Positions 52,351 to 63,953 of a stretch of DNA of 64,000 nucleotides are shown here, in pieces; positions within the stretch are counted from its first letter, which is position 1, and every line of letters starts with the position of its first letter. The notes beneath the pieces are model-generated. The model saw only the letters and a list, made by a program, of their open reading frames with translations. It ran no database searches and was not told where the DNA came from. A program made the position numbers and the translations under genes. The DNA comes from Vibrio sp. CK2-1 (GTDB lineage Bacteria > Pseudomonadota > Gammaproteobacteria > Enterobacterales > Vibrionaceae): assembly GCF_021726515.1 (NCBI RefSeq), contig NZ_JAKKCJ010000009.1:31047-95046 (forward strand), written 5' to 3'.

Positions 52351-53436
52351 ATGAAGCCAACTCTGGCCGCGACTGCCAAGATAGATTTAGCAGCATTGCG
52401 TCACAACTTAGAGCAAATTAAGCTCAAGGTACCGAATAGCCAAATCACCTCAATTGTTAAAGCCAATGGGTATGGCCACGGCGCGGTTCCTGTCGCGTTA
52501 GCGCTAGTGTCATTATCTGATAATTTTGGCGTAGCGAGAATTGAAGAGGCTTTAGAGTTGAGACGCGCCGGGATCAGTCAGTCGATTTTATTGTTAGAAG
52601 GCTTCTATGCCGATTCCGATCTCCCTATCTTACAAGCCAATAATCTTCATACTGCGCTACATTGTGAAGAGCAATTAGTCGCACTAGAGCAGGCAAGCTT
52701 AGCTTCTCCTATTCATGTATGGCTGAAAATTGATACGGGCATGCATCGACTAGGTGTTCGCCCAGAAGATCTTAATGCCTTTATTGAGCGTCTCCATGCT
52801 TGCCCGAATGTCGCGAAACCGCTGCGTTTTATCAGTCATTTTGGTTGTGCCGATGAGCTGGATAATCCGGTCACCATGCAACAAATAACCTTATTTACCC
52901 AATTAGCTGAACCTGGATGTGAACGTTCTATTGCCGCTTCATCAGGTATTTTAGCCTGGCCAGATAGCCACCTAGAATGGGTCAGACCGGGTATTATTCT
53001 GTATGGCGTATCACCTTTTGAAAATCAAACCGCTGAGTCTTTAGGCTTTAAACCTGCCATGACCTTAACCTCTCAATTAATTGCTGTGCGAGATGTCAAA
53101 GCTGGAGAGAGTGTTGGTTATGGTGCGACTTGGACTGCTCAACAAGATACTAAAGTAGGGGTGATTGCGATGGGCTATGGTGATGGTTATCCACGCACCG
53201 CGCCAAATGGTACACCAGTATTAATTAATGGACGTCGAGTGCCGTTAGTTGGACGCGTATCTATGGATATGTTGACGGTTGAGTTGAGCGCGGATAGTCA
53301 AGATAAAGTGGGCGATGAGGCAACTTTGTGGGGAAATGGATTGCCAGCAGAAGAAGTGGCTCATCATATTGGTACGATTGCTTACGAACTCGTGACTAAA
53401 TTAACCGGGCGTGTAGCGCTACTTTATTCTGAATAA
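52351..53436 (+). CDS. alr: Alanine racemase
   Basis: This protein has 361 residues from ATG 52351 (AAGGA 9 bases upstream). The pyridoxal phosphate lysine is Lys37 in SIVKANGYGHGAV. KIDTGMHRLGV, WVRPGIILYGVSPF, GYGATWTA (catalytic tyrosine loop) and GRVSMDMLTVEL are conserved. It supplies D-alanine for peptidoglycan. It follows dnaB, as in E. coli. Confidence 0.97.
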   Translation: MKPTLAATAKIDLAALRHNLEQIKLKVPNSQITSIVKANGYGHGAVPVALALVSLSDNFGVARIEEALELRRAGISQSILLLEGFYADSDLPILQANNLHTALHCEEQLVALEQASLASPIHVWLKIDTGMHRLGVRPEDLNAFIERLHACPNVAKPLRFISHFGCADELDNPVTMQQITLFTQLAEPGCERSIAASSGILAWPDSHLEWVRPGIILYGVSPFENQTAESLGFKPAMTLTSQLIAVRDVKAGESVGYGATWTAQQDTKVGVIAMGYGDGYPRTAPNGTPVLINGRRVPLVGRVSMDMLTVELSADSQDKVGDEATLWGNGLPAEEVAHHIGTIAYELVTKLTGRVALLYSE

Positions 53437-53449
53437 CCATAATCGAACG

Positions 53450-54781
53450 ATGAAAAAGAGAATGTCATTTATGCAGGGAAATGCGCGACAGTTATTGAGT
53501 AGTCTGTTTTGTTGGGGATTATTGACGCTATATTCCGTTAATAGCCATGCAGAACCTAATATTCAATTATCTCAACCCGCAGAGCAAAACGCCGACGTTG
53601 AACAATCTGAAACCTCTCAATCACCATCTGATACTAGTGAGGGCAAGGACGACTCTTGGTATTCTGATTTCAAAGTCGTGCCATTTGGTTTTATTTCTGA
53701 TTCGATTGGTAACTCTATTGGGGCGGCGGGGTTACTTAAAGGCGTCGGCCAACCTCAAGCGGCGTTGCTAGGGGTAGCGTTTGTTTCAGATAAAGGCAGT
53801 TATGTTACTTATTTAGGTGGCTATAACTATCAATTAACTGATCGCTGGTTGGTGGATTCAGATGCCTATATTGCTCAGTTTAAAGACTATAGCTATTACC
53901 TAGGGGATGCGACTAATAACGATTCTGAGTTTAACGACTATATTGAAACCGATGGTCAGGAATCTCGAATTCAAGCTAAGTTTCGTTATGTCTTGCCGTT
54001 AGGACAGGGAAAAGAAGACGCAGCAAAAGCCAGCTATTTACCTAACCGCAAACTCACAGGAATGACGCCTTGGGATAGTGGTGTGACTACCCTTGGTATT
54101 TCGCCTTTTTATAAAACCCGCAAGCTAGATGATATTGATTACGATGAAGCCGATTCTACGTGGGGGGCGATTTTTAGTCTTGATTGGGATAACAGAGACA
54201 GTACTCGCAATACTACTCAAGGTTCTCGTACGGTATTGAATTACACCTATGCACCCGATTTAGGTAATGACGAATCATGGAGTACCTGGGAATTTCAAAA
54301 CAGCCAGTATTTTGATATTGGCTCACTAGGTAACCTATTTAACAAACAAGTGATTGCTTTTGATTTCTATACTGCTGGTACACCTAGTTGGGAGCAAGGC
54401 TCTGATGGTGAACATCGTCCACCGGAATATGCTGGAGTACGCTTAGGTGGTCTATATCGTCAACGTGGTTTTTCTTCCGGTCGATTCACTGGCCGCGCGG
54501 CGATTAACTATAGTTTAGAGTATCGTGTGATGCCGGATTGGCAGCCATTACAAAACTGGCCTGTGTTTGACTGGTACAAAGTGCCGTGGTGGCAATGGGT
54601 ACTTTTTACCGATGTTGGTCGAGTGGCCGATGAGTATGATGTATCGGAGCTGCATGAAAATATGCAAGTGAGCTACGGCGGCGCAGTGCGTTTTCAGGTT
54701 GAAGGTGTGGTGGTTCGCGCTGAAATGGCATGGGGCGATGAAGAAAGTATGTTCCGAGTAATGGTTAATCAACCGTTTTAA
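53450..54781 (+). CDS. POTRA-less Omp85/BamA-like outer-membrane protein
   Basis: This protein has 443 residues. The signal peptide ends near NSHA (about residue 35), and a short acidic Ser/Gln linker follows. The rest is predicted beta barrel of the bacterial surface antigen family: FGFISDSIGNSIGAAGLLKG, LDWDNRDSTRNTTQGSRTVL and the Omp85 loop-6 RGF signature in LYRQRGFSSGRFTG. It ends in Phe, as barrel proteins do. There are no POTRA repeats, so it is not BamA or TamA itself. The substrate or role is unknown. It starts 13 bases after alr and is probably cotranscribed. Confidence 0.85.
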   Translation: MKKRMSFMQGNARQLLSSLFCWGLLTLYSVNSHAEPNIQLSQPAEQNADVEQSETSQSPSDTSEGKDDSWYSDFKVVPFGFISDSIGNSIGAAGLLKGVGQPQAALLGVAFVSDKGSYVTYLGGYNYQLTDRWLVDSDAYIAQFKDYSYYLGDATNNDSEFNDYIETDGQESRIQAKFRYVLPLGQGKEDAAKASYLPNRKLTGMTPWDSGVTTLGISPFYKTRKLDDIDYDEADSTWGAIFSLDWDNRDSTRNTTQGSRTVLNYTYAPDLGNDESWSTWEFQNSQYFDIGSLGNLFNKQVIAFDFYTAGTPSWEQGSDGEHRPPEYAGVRLGGLYRQRGFSSGRFTGRAAINYSLEYRVMPDWQPLQNWPVFDWYKVPWWQWVLFTDVGRVADEYDVSELHENMQVSYGGAVRFQVEGVVVRAEMAWGDEESMFRVMVNQPF

Positions 54782-55035
54782 GTTATCGTGGTTATTTAAT
54801 TGAATCAGTGATTTGTTGATTTCTTTAGTCACCACTTTTCTTTAAACTGATATAACGCAATATAGATCACATAAATCACTGCGATAATTATTCCATAGCA
54901 GTATAAGAAATTTTAAGTTGAGCCTATTAATTCGGCTAAGCTTGTTTTGTATCGGGGTAGGCAATTAACGATTATGTTTTTAATAAACACGACCGTTTTT
55001 GTTCTGAATAAATCCAATAGACTTATCGGGAATGA

Positions 55036-56691
<1,656 letters not shown>

Positions 56692-56734
56692 GCGATTAAC
56701 TAAAACGTAAGTTATTTATAAACTGATATTAAAA

Positions 56735-56766
56735 AAGAGAAGCTCAAATTGGGCTTCTCTTTTTTT
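56735..56766. terminator. Terminator between pgi and zur
   Basis: AGAGAAGCTC and GGGCTTCTCT pair around AAATT, with an A-run before and a T-run after. It can serve both converging genes. Confidence 0.9.
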
Positions 56767-56795
56767 GTCAATTTTGCCATGAAGAAGAGTGAGGG

Positions 56796-57251
56796 TTAGT
56801 CAGATTGACAGTTTTGGCAAATCCCATGTGTTTCGATGACATGGTTAGTGAGTTTAAATCCATGTTGAGCAATATTTTTGGTCAGCAATTCAACTAAGGC
56901 TTTATCTTGAAGTTCACTGACATCACCACATTGGTCACAAATTAATAAGTGTGAAAAGTGTTTATTACTACCGTGACAATCATGCTCATCAAAAAAGCAG
57001 CATGATACAAAGCTATTGGTTGATTCCACCCGGTGAATAAATCCCTGTTCAAGCAAAAACTCTAATGCGCGATAAACCGTCGGTGGTTTTGCTTGAGGTT
57101 CGGTTTGTTTGAGTTTATCTAGTAACTCATAAGCAGTCGAAGAGCCTTTTTGTTGCCAAATTAATTCAAGCACTTGCTGACGCTGCGAGGTGAGGCGAAC
57201 CCCTCGTTGTTGGCAAAGGTCCGTTACTTGTTGGATCAAACGTTTATTCAA
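56796..57251 (-). CDS. zur: Zinc uptake regulator Zur
   Basis: This protein of 151 residues is of the Fur family. The DNA-binding helix-turn-helix includes LTSQRQQVLELIWQQKGSST and PPTVYRALEFLLEQGFIHRV. The metal sites show HFSHLLICDQCGDV and the closing CQNC pair. I call it Zur rather than Fur from its cysteine layout and because it lies next to dusA and pspG, the E. coli zur context. It represses zinc uptake genes when zinc is sufficient. I see no clear Zur box in the 96-base zur-dusA gap. Confidence 0.9.
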   Translation of the reverse strand: MNKRLIQQVTDLCQQRGVRLTSQRQQVLELIWQQKGSSTAYELLDKLKQTEPQAKPPTVYRALEFLLEQGFIHRVESTNSFVSCCFFDEHDCHGSNKHFSHLLICDQCGDVSELQDKALVELLTKNIAQHGFKLTNHVIETHGICQNCQSD

Positions 57252-57347
57252 AATCTGTTAACCTTAATTTTCATTGGTGTACGCCTTTGCTGCCTATGGT
57301 AAAATATTTGGCCAAATAAGTCAGAGATATTTATCCCATATACCATT

Positions 57348-58334
57348 ATGAATAATTACCCAATGCAACGTTTTTCCATTGCCCCGATGCTCGATTGGAC
57401 TGATCGCCATTGCCGTTACTTCCATCGCTTATTATCTGAGCATACGTTGTTATACACTGAAATGGTTACAACCGGTGCGATTATTCATGGCAAAGGGGAT
57501 TTTCTGCAATTTAGCCAACAAGAGCATCCGGTGGCGTTGCAACTTGGTGGTTCGAATCCTGCTGATTTAGCCCATTGTGCCAAGCTTGCCCAAGAGCGTG
57601 GCTATGATGAAGTGAATCTAAATGTCGGTTGTCCTTCCGATCGTGTACAAAATGGCAAATTTGGTGCGTGCTTAATGGCAGAACCTGAGCTGGTGGCTGA
57701 TTGCATGGCCGCGATGCGTGAAGTGGTGGATATTCCGGTTACGGTAAAAACGCGTATTGGTATTGATGATCAAGATTCCTATGAGTTTTTAACCCGCTTT
57801 ATTGCTATGGTGAGCGAAAAGGGTGGTGCTGATCAATTTACCATCCATGCTCGTAAAGCTTGGCTAAGTGGATTAAGTCCCAAAGAAAACCGTGAAATTC
57901 CAGAGCTGGACTACCCTCGCGCCTACCAACTTAAACAAGATTTTCCTGATTTAACTATTGCGATTAATGGTGGCGTGAAAACCATTGAGGATTCATTGAC
58001 TCATTTAGAGCACCTTGACGGTGTGATGGTTGGGCGTGAAGCTTACCAAAATCCTTATTTGCTAGCCGAAGTCGATCAGAAAATATTTGGCAGTGATAAG
58101 CCGATTAAGAAACGTCGTCAGGTAGTACAAGAAATGCTGCCTTACATTGAACAAGAAATGGCGGCCGGTGCTAGCCTAGGTCATATCACTCGTCACATGC
58201 TAGGTTTATTCCAAGCAATGCCTGGCGCTCGTCAATGGCGACGTTATATTAGTGAAAATGCTCATAAACCGGGTGCTGGTATTGAAGTCGTTGAAGCGGC
58301 ATTAGCCAAAATTCCAGCAGAATTGGACGTTTAA
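57348..58334 (+). CDS. dusA: tRNA-dihydrouridine synthase A
   Basis: This FMN enzyme has 328 residues. It reduces U20 and U20a in tRNA. It shows [38 protein letters not shown] and the catalytic-cysteine block [39 protein letters not shown] and [16 protein letters not shown] follow. It is divergent from zur. Confidence 0.97.
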   Translation: MNNYPMQRFSIAPMLDWTDRHCRYFHRLLSEHTLLYTEMVTTGAIIHGKGDFLQFSQQEHPVALQLGGSNPADLAHCAKLAQERGYDEVNLNVGCPSDRVQNGKFGACLMAEPELVADCMAAMREVVDIPVTVKTRIGIDDQDSYEFLTRFIAMVSEKGGADQFTIHARKAWLSGLSPKENREIPELDYPRAYQLKQDFPDLTIAINGGVKTIEDSLTHLEHLDGVMVGREAYQNPYLLAEVDQKIFGSDKPIKKRRQVVQEMLPYIEQEMAAGASLGHITRHMLGLFQAMPGARQWRRYISENAHKPGAGIEVVEAALAKIPAELDV

Positions 58335-58350
58335 TCTCACTTCTGAAGTG

Positions 58351-58388
58351 GCGGATTTGGCCTTTTATTGGTTAAATCCGCTTTTTTA
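58351..58388 (+). terminator. Terminator of dusA
   Basis: GCGGATTTGGCC pairs with GGTTAAATCCGC around TTTTATT, followed by TTTTTT. Confidence 0.9.
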
Positions 58389-58451
58389 TTGTCTCACCTT
58401 TTTTGCCTCGCTTTAAGTTACTGAATTTTAAGTTTTTATATTTGGTTTAAC

Positions 58452-58468
58452 TTGGCGCGTAATCTGCA
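58452..58468 (+). promoter_or_regulatory. Sigma-54 promoter of pspG
   Basis: TTGGCGCGTAATCTGCA keeps GG at -24 and GC at -12 with the required 10-base spacing. It stands 47 bases before pspG, which in E. coli is transcribed by sigma-54 with the activator PspF under envelope stress. Confidence 0.72.
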
Positions 58469-58514
58469 TAGCTAGTTAAATGCAATATCTGACTTTGATT
58501 AAATAGGACTATTT

Positions 58515-58727
58515 ATGTTTGAACTGCTTTGTATTCTCGTTTTTATCGGCATGTTGATGTTCACGGGTGTAACCATGGTGACTTTCTTTATCGCTTTAGC
58601 GGCTGCGCTCGTGTTTGCCTTTATCGTGAGCATGGTAGGGGCGGTGATAAAACTACTGCCTTGGATCATTGTCGCGTTGATAGGTTTGTATATTTATAAA
58701 CACTACAATAAGCCAAGCTCTTATTAA
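58515..58727 (+). CDS. pspG: Phage shock protein G
   Basis: This inner-membrane protein has 70 residues. It begins MFELLCILVFIGMLMFTGVT, and a second hydrophobic stretch includes VIKLLPWIIVALIGLYIYKH. It is located after dusA, as in E. coli, with a sigma-54 promoter. PspG takes part in the stress response to loss of proton motive force. Confidence 0.88.
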   Translation: MFELLCILVFIGMLMFTGVTMVTFFIALAAALVFAFIVSMVGAVIKLLPWIIVALIGLYIYKHYNKPSSY

Positions 58728-58830
58728 TTTTTTTGACAGGAGGAGGGTAATTTACCCGCCAAACTAGCAAGTTCTGAAATTTGCGCCATGATTAATAGTG
58801 AGCATTGTGAGTGACATGGAAGGGCACATC

Positions 58831-59061
58831 ATGACCGTGACAGAACTTCGCCGTTTATATCAAGATAAGCAATTGATTGAAGCGATTATTGAGTCCTCTA
58901 TTGAAGAGGAAAGCTGGATTGTCGAATTTCGCCATAATAGAGGTGGCTTAGTGTTACTGACTGATGAGCATGGAAAAGAATGTCATTATCAAGATGCCGA
59001 CGAAGCTTCTCGCTCCGCTTTAGATGTGGGTTTTAAACAAGTTCGTATTGCTAACAAATAG
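58831..59061 (+). CDS. Small conserved-looking protein, unknown function
   Basis: This soluble protein has 76 residues from ATG 58831, where AGGG stands 9 bases upstream; a longer frame begins at 58798. It starts MTVTELRRLYQDKQLIEAII and continues with WIVEFRHNRGGLVLLTDEHG and YQDADEASRSALDVGFKQVR, which suggest a small alpha/beta fold. I do not recognise a family. The coding pattern and its own terminator argue it is real. A 13-base perfect palindrome (GGGTAATTTACCC) lies upstream at 58745. Confidence 0.7.
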   Translation: MTVTELRRLYQDKQLIEAIIESSIEEESWIVEFRHNRGGLVLLTDEHGKECHYQDADEASRSALDVGFKQVRIANK

Positions 59062-59070
59062 TCATTAAGA

Positions 59071-59095
59071 AACAGCGGACTAACGGCTGTTTTTT
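59071..59095 (+). terminator. Terminator of the small gene at 58831
   Basis: AACAGC pairs with GCTGTT around GGACTAACG and is followed by TTTTT. Confidence 0.78.
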
Positions 59096-59278
59096 CTCTG
59101 CTTTTATTATTTCTCTCCTTTCTTATTTCCAAAAAGTTATAAAACATACTTATCAATTCTTTCTCGCGATTCATCAGAGTCGTTAATCTATTGTCATGAA
59201 GCAATAATATTGTATCCCTAAATGTTCCCACCTGAATTGAGAACGTTTGAGCTTATATAAAAGATAGGATGTCGTGAC

Positions 59279-61093
59279 ATGTTACTTAAGGATCTTTCTG
59301 CTTTGGCAAGTCCGCTCAATGATCAACAAATCGGTCAATTGCAGCAGGCTATGTCTGAGTTATCACCGCAGCAGCTTGCGTGGGTGAGTGGTTACTTCTG
59401 GGGGCTAAGCCAAACCGGACAACCAGCAACCGGAGGCGCTACTCAATCTCAACTTTCAGTCGCCGCTGAACCTGCTGGCAAATTGACTATTATCTATGCC
59501 TCACAAACCGGTAATGCCAAAGGCGTCGCTGAAGCGTTAAAAAATGAAGCTGATGCCAATGGTATCGCCGTAGAATTATTTGATGCTAGTGATTACAAAG
59601 GTAAGAATCTCGCCAAAGAAACTCATGTCATTATTGTTGCCTCAACCAATGGTGAAGGGGAAGCGCCAGATAATGCGATTGAGTTGCATGAATTCCTGCA
59701 ATCTAAAAAAGCGCCTAAATTAGCCAATTTAAAATATGCGGTTATTGCACTAGGTGATTCTAGTTATGAGTTTTTCTGCCAAACCGGTAAAGATTTCGAT
59801 AGTTACTTAAGCAAGCTTGGTGCAACGGCTTTCCTTGACCGCCTTGATTGTGATGTTGATTATGAAGCTCCGGCGAGTGAGTGGCGTAAACAAGCATTAG
59901 AAAAAGTAAAAGAAACGCTATCGGCGAGTGATGCACAAGTGGTGCAATTACCGGTAGGGCAAAGTGCCCATGTTGAAAGCCCTTGGAATAAACAAACTCC
60001 TTACACTGCGAGTTTACTGACTAGTCAAAAGATTACCGGTCGTGATTCAGGTAAAGATGTTCGACATATTGAAATTGATCTTGAAGGCTCAGGTATCACT
60101 TATCAACCTGGTGATGCACTAGGGGTATGGTATGAAAACAGTTCAGATCTAGTGGCTGCGATTTTGGATCAAGTCGGTTTATCTGGAATAGAAAGCATTG
60201 AACTCGATGGAGAAAGCATTTCTATTCATAGTGCACTGGTTAATAAGTTTGAAATTACCGCCTCTAACCCACAGTTTGTCACAAAGTACTCAGAGTTATC
60301 TGGTAGTAAGAGGCTACAAAAGCTGGTGGACGATAAAGATAAGCTGCGTGAGTACGCTGGTAACACTCAGATTATTGATGTTTTAAAAGAAAAGAAAACC
60401 AAACTGACCGCAGAAGAACTCGCTAGCCTATTCCGAAAATTAACACCGAGACTTTATTCGATTGCTTCGAGCCAAGCTGAAGTTGAAGATGAAGTGCATT
60501 TAACGGTTGGTCTGGTTGAATATCAGCAAGGCGAAGAAACTCGTTATGGTGGTGCGTCTCATTATCTGACTCATCGTTTGGAAGAAGGGGATAACGTTAA
60601 AGTTTTCATTGAACACAATAATAACTTTAAGTTACCACAAGACGATAATACTCCAGTGATCATGATTGGTCCGGGAACGGGGATTGCACCTTTCCGTAGC
60701 TTTATTCAAGAAAGAGAAGCGCGAGATGCTGAAGGTAAAAACTGGTTATTCTTTGGCGACCGTACCTTTACTCAAGATTTCTTATATCAAGTTGAATGGC
60801 AAAAGTATTTGAAATCAGGTGTGCTAACAAAACTCGATGTTGCCTTTAGCCGAGATCAGGCTGAGAAGGTGTATGTCCAAGATCGAATTTTAGAAAATGC
60901 CGCTGAAGTTTGGCAATGGTTACAGCAAGGTGCGTACCTTTATGTCTGTGGCGATGCGAACCGTATGGCTAAAGATGTTCATGAAGCATTAATTTCAGTT
61001 GCGCAAGAACAAGGAAAACTCGGTCGTGAGCAGGCAGAAGCGTTTGTGAATGACCTACGTAAAGCAAAACGTTATCAAAGGGATGTGTACTAA
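59279..61093 (+). CDS. cysJ: Sulfite reductase flavoprotein alpha subunit
   Basis: This protein has 604 residues. The flavodoxin domain starts [14 protein letters not shown] (about residues 74-87). The FAD domain has [20 protein letters not shown] and GGASHYL. The NADPH domain has [18 protein letters not shown] and ends in the family's WQRDVY-type tail (YQRDVY). It passes electrons from NADPH to CysI. AGGAT lies 8 bases before ATG. Its stop overlaps the cysI start by one base. Confidence 0.97.
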   Translation: MLLKDLSALASPLNDQQIGQLQQAMSELSPQQLAWVSGYFWGLSQTGQPATGGATQSQLSVAAEPAGKLTIIYASQTGNAKGVAEALKNEADANGIAVELFDASDYKGKNLAKETHVIIVASTNGEGEAPDNAIELHEFLQSKKAPKLANLKYAVIALGDSSYEFFCQTGKDFDSYLSKLGATAFLDRLDCDVDYEAPASEWRKQALEKVKETLSASDAQVVQLPVGQSAHVESPWNKQTPYTASLLTSQKITGRDSGKDVRHIEIDLEGSGITYQPGDALGVWYENSSDLVAAILDQVGLSGIESIELDGESISIHSALVNKFEITASNPQFVTKYSELSGSKRLQKLVDDKDKLREYAGNTQIIDVLKEKKTKLTAEELASLFRKLTPRLYSIASSQAEVEDEVHLTVGLVEYQQGEETRYGGASHYLTHRLEEGDNVKVFIEHNNNFKLPQDDNTPVIMIGPGTGIAPFRSFIQEREARDAEGKNWLFFGDRTFTQDFLYQVEWQKYLKSGVLTKLDVAFSRDQAEKVYVQDRILENAAEVWQWLQQGAYLYVCGDANRMAKDVHEALISVAQEQGKLGREQAEAFVNDLRKAKRYQRDVY

Positions 61094-62820
61094 TGAGCAC
61101 GAAAGAACAAGTAGTATTAGGCGAAGTATTAGGTCCACTTTCTGATGGTGAGCGTTTAAAAGCTGAGAGTAACTTTTTACGTGGCACGATTGCAGAAGAT
61201 CTACAAAACCCAATTACTGGTGCAGTGACGGGCGATAATTTTACATTGATTCGTTTTCACGGCATGTACTTACAAGATGATCGTGATATCCGAGCTGAGC
61301 GTGCCAAGCAAAAACTAGAACCGCTACATACTTTGATGGTTCGTGCGCGTTTACCGGCGGGCGTGATCACGCCAACCCAATGGCTTGGTGTCGATAAGTG
61401 GGCGGATGAACATACTTTATATGGCAGTATTCGTTTAACCACGCGTCAAACCTTTCAATATCATGGCATTTTAAAGCCGAATATTAAGAAGGTTCATAAA
61501 GCGCTGAACTCGATTGGTATTGATTCGATTGGTACTGCAGCAGATATGAACCGAAATGTACTATGTACGGCGAATCCATATCAATCAGAAGTACATCAAG
61601 AAGCGTATGAATGGTCAAAGAAAATCAGTGAGCACTTTTTGCCACACGCTCGAGGCTATGCGGAAGTTTGGTTGGATGCGGAAAAAATCGATAGTACGGT
61701 TCAAGAAGAAGAGCCTATTTTGGGGCGCACCTACTTACCACGTAAATTTAAAACCACGATTGCGATTCCACCATTAAACGATGTAGATGTTCATGCCAAT
61801 GACTTAAACTTTGTGGCCATTGAAGAGAGCGGCAAGTTAATTGGTTTTAACGTGCTGGTGGGCGGTGGCCTTGCGATGACTCATGGTGATACGTCTACTT
61901 ATCCTCGTCGTGCAGATGACTTTGGCTTTATTCCGGTTGATCAAACTTTGGCATTTGCTGAAGCGGTGGTAACCACGCAACGTGATTGGGGTAACCGTTC
62001 TAACCGTAAAAATGCCAAAACCAAATACACATTAGACCGTGTTGGTATTGATGTATTTAAAGCGGAAGTTGAAAAACGCGCTGGAAGTCAATTTGAAGCA
62101 AGTCGTCCTTATGAGTTTACTGAGCGTGGCGATCGCATTGGTTGGTCTGAAGGGATTGACGGTAAACACTACTTGTCTCTATTTATAGAGAATGGCCGTA
62201 TTTTAGATTACCCAGATAAACCTCTTAAAACAGGTATGGCTGAATTGGCGAAAGTGCATAAAGGTGACTTCCGCATTACGGCAAACCAAAACTTGATAGT
62301 GGCTGGCGTATCTGCTGATCAAAAAGAGTTAATAGAGAGTATTGCAGTAAAACATGGCTTAATGGATGCATCGACTAGTGAGCAACGCAAAAACTCGATG
62401 GCGTGTGTGGCATTTCCAACTTGTCCATTAGCAATGGCTGAGGCAGAGCGTTTCCTTCCTTCTTTTGTTACGGAAGTGGAAGGTATTTTAGAAAAGCATC
62501 AGTTACCGAAAGAAGAGAATATTATTTTACGAGTAACAGGCTGTCCGAATGGCTGTGGTCGAGCGATGTTAGCTGAGGTTGGTTTAGTCGGAAAAGCACC
62601 TGGCCGTTATAACTTACACTTAGGCGGTAACCGTAGCGGTACTCGTGTACCTAAGATGTATAAAGAGAACATTACGGATAAACAAATTCTACAAGAGATC
62701 GATGAGCTGGTGGCTCGCTGGTCTAAAGAACGTGAAGACAAAGAAGCGTTCGGCGATTTTGTGATTCGTGTTGGTATTATCGATGAGGTCGTGATCTCTA
62801 AGAGGGACTTCTATGCTTAG
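61093..62820 (+). CDS. cysI: Sulfite reductase haemoprotein beta subunit
   Basis: This protein has 575 residues. It reduces sulfite to sulfide with siroheme coupled to [4Fe-4S]. The cluster cysteines are Cys438 and Cys444 ([13 protein letters not shown]) and Cys484 and Cys488 (CPNGCGR). [17 protein letters not shown] [20 protein letters not shown] and [14 protein letters not shown] are typical. It overlaps both cysJ and cysH. Confidence 0.97.
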   Translation: MSTKEQVVLGEVLGPLSDGERLKAESNFLRGTIAEDLQNPITGAVTGDNFTLIRFHGMYLQDDRDIRAERAKQKLEPLHTLMVRARLPAGVITPTQWLGVDKWADEHTLYGSIRLTTRQTFQYHGILKPNIKKVHKALNSIGIDSIGTAADMNRNVLCTANPYQSEVHQEAYEWSKKISEHFLPHARGYAEVWLDAEKIDSTVQEEEPILGRTYLPRKFKTTIAIPPLNDVDVHANDLNFVAIEESGKLIGFNVLVGGGLAMTHGDTSTYPRRADDFGFIPVDQTLAFAEAVVTTQRDWGNRSNRKNAKTKYTLDRVGIDVFKAEVEKRAGSQFEASRPYEFTERGDRIGWSEGIDGKHYLSLFIENGRILDYPDKPLKTGMAELAKVHKGDFRITANQNLIVAGVSADQKELIESIAVKHGLMDASTSEQRKNSMACVAFPTCPLAMAEAERFLPSFVTEVEGILEKHQLPKEENIILRVTGCPNGCGRAMLAEVGLVGKAPGRYNLHLGGNRSGTRVPKMYKENITDKQILQEIDELVARWSKEREDKEAFGDFVIRVGIIDEVVISKRDFYA

Positions 62821-63595
62821 TACACAAGAAAAGAGTTTAGATATAGAGAAGCTCGTCAATCTTAATAAAGTAGAGCAAAGTTTGATGCTTGCAGAGATTA
62901 ATGCTCAGCTTGAAGAAATGACAGCTCAACAAAGAATTCGCTGGGCTTTAGAAAACTTGCAAGGTGAGTTTGCGGTGTCTTCAAGTTTTGGCATCCAAGC
63001 TGCAGTAATGTTGCATTTGGCAACGGAAGTGAAAGCAGACATTCCCGTCATATTGACAGATACAGGATATCTATTCCCAGAAACTTATCGATTCATTGAC
63101 GAGTTAAAGGAAAAGCTTACCCTTAACTTACAAGTTTTCCGAGCTGAACAAAGTCCTAATTGGCAGGAAGCTTCTTACGGCAAACTTTGGGAACAAGGTG
63201 TCGATGGCATTGAGAAGTACAACCGGATAAATAAAGTAGAGCCAATGCGACGTGCATTAAAAGAGCTTAATGTTTCTACCTGGTTTTCAGGGTTGAGACG
63301 TGAGCAATCAAATACACGTAATGGACTACCTATCCTTGCGGTTCAAAATGGTGTTTTTAAGTTTTTACCGATCATCGATTGGAGTAATAAAGAGATACAT
63401 CAATATTTAGAAAAACATGGGTTGTCTTATCACCCATTATGGGAGGAAGGTTATCTCTCAGTTGGAGATACTCATACTACTCGCAAATGGGAACCAGGAA
63501 TGACGGAAGAAGAAACACGATTCTTTGGTTTGAAGCGGGAATGTGGTCTCCATGAAGATGATCCTGAGCAGCAACAAGATGGTTCTGGAATATAA
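62813..63595 (+). CDS. cysH: Phosphoadenylyl-sulfate reductase
   Basis: This protein has 260 residues. It reduces PAPS to sulfite using thioredoxin. The P-loop-like [28 protein letters not shown] and [13 protein letters not shown] are conserved. The catalytic Cys244 is in the ECGLHE motif near the C-terminus. Lacking the extra cysteine pairs, it is the PAPS-type enzyme. It overlaps cysI by 8 bases, completing cysJIH. Confidence 0.96.
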   Translation: MLSTQEKSLDIEKLVNLNKVEQSLMLAEINAQLEEMTAQQRIRWALENLQGEFAVSSSFGIQAAVMLHLATEVKADIPVILTDTGYLFPETYRFIDELKEKLTLNLQVFRAEQSPNWQEASYGKLWEQGVDGIEKYNRINKVEPMRRALKELNVSTWFSGLRREQSNTRNGLPILAVQNGVFKFLPIIDWSNKEIHQYLEKHGLSYHPLWEEGYLSVGDTHTTRKWEPGMTEEETRFFGLKRECGLHEDDPEQQQDGSGI

Positions 63596-63627
63596 AATCT
63601 AACCTTAAGCGTTTATTTATATATAAA

Positions 63628-63664
63628 GAAGAGGCTATACACTTTGGTGATAGCCTCTTTTTCA
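63628..63664 (+). terminator. Terminator of cysJIH
   Basis: AAGAGGCTATAC and GATAGCCTCTT pair around ACTTTGGT, followed by TTTTT. Confidence 0.92.
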
Positions 63665-63694
63665 TTTAGACCAGTAGCTAAATTACCTCTATTT

Positions 63695-63703
63695 TGTGGA
63701 TAA
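63695..63703. promoter_or_regulatory. DnaA box upstream of the rRNA promoter
   Basis: TGTGGATAA is a perfect reverse DnaA box (TTATCCACA), about 105 bases before the rrn P1 -35. It is a single site, so chance is possible. Confidence 0.4.
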
Positions 63704-63798
63704 CTTGTTATTAAGGTAAGGGTAAAGTGGTATAAATAAGGCTTTGGGCGGAAAGTGACCATCTAAGCTATATTTTTAAAGTTTTTTAAAGAAAAGGG

Positions 63799-63826
63799 TT
63801 GCCAATGTGATTTGGATCTCTATAAT
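63799..63826 (+). promoter_or_regulatory. rRNA operon promoter P1
   Basis: TTGCCA (63799-63804) and TATAAT (63821-63826) are separated by 16 bases. The discriminator and start region GCGACCTCACTGACACGG is very close to E. coli rrn P1 (GCGCCACCACTGACACGG). The AT-rich stretch 63766-63797 fits an UP element. Such promoters respond to ppGpp, DksA and initiating NTP level. Confidence 0.93.
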
Positions 63827-63925
63827 GCGACCTCACTGACACGGAGCACACAGCCTAACGGCAGCAACGAGTCAGAGGTCAAAACCTTCTCAAAAAGGTT
63901 TGCGGAAAAAGTTTTAAAAAAGTGT

Positions 63926-63953
63926 TTGACACGAACTTTTAAATCGCTAAAAT
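63926..63953 (+). promoter_or_regulatory. rRNA operon promoter P2
   Basis: TTGACA (63926-63931) and TAAAAT (63948-63953) are 16 bases apart, 127 bases after P1, followed by GC-rich GGCCGCC. The P1-P2 spacing matches E. coli rrn operons. The 16S gene should begin beyond the window edge; 63665-64000 holds no protein gene. Confidence 0.88.
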
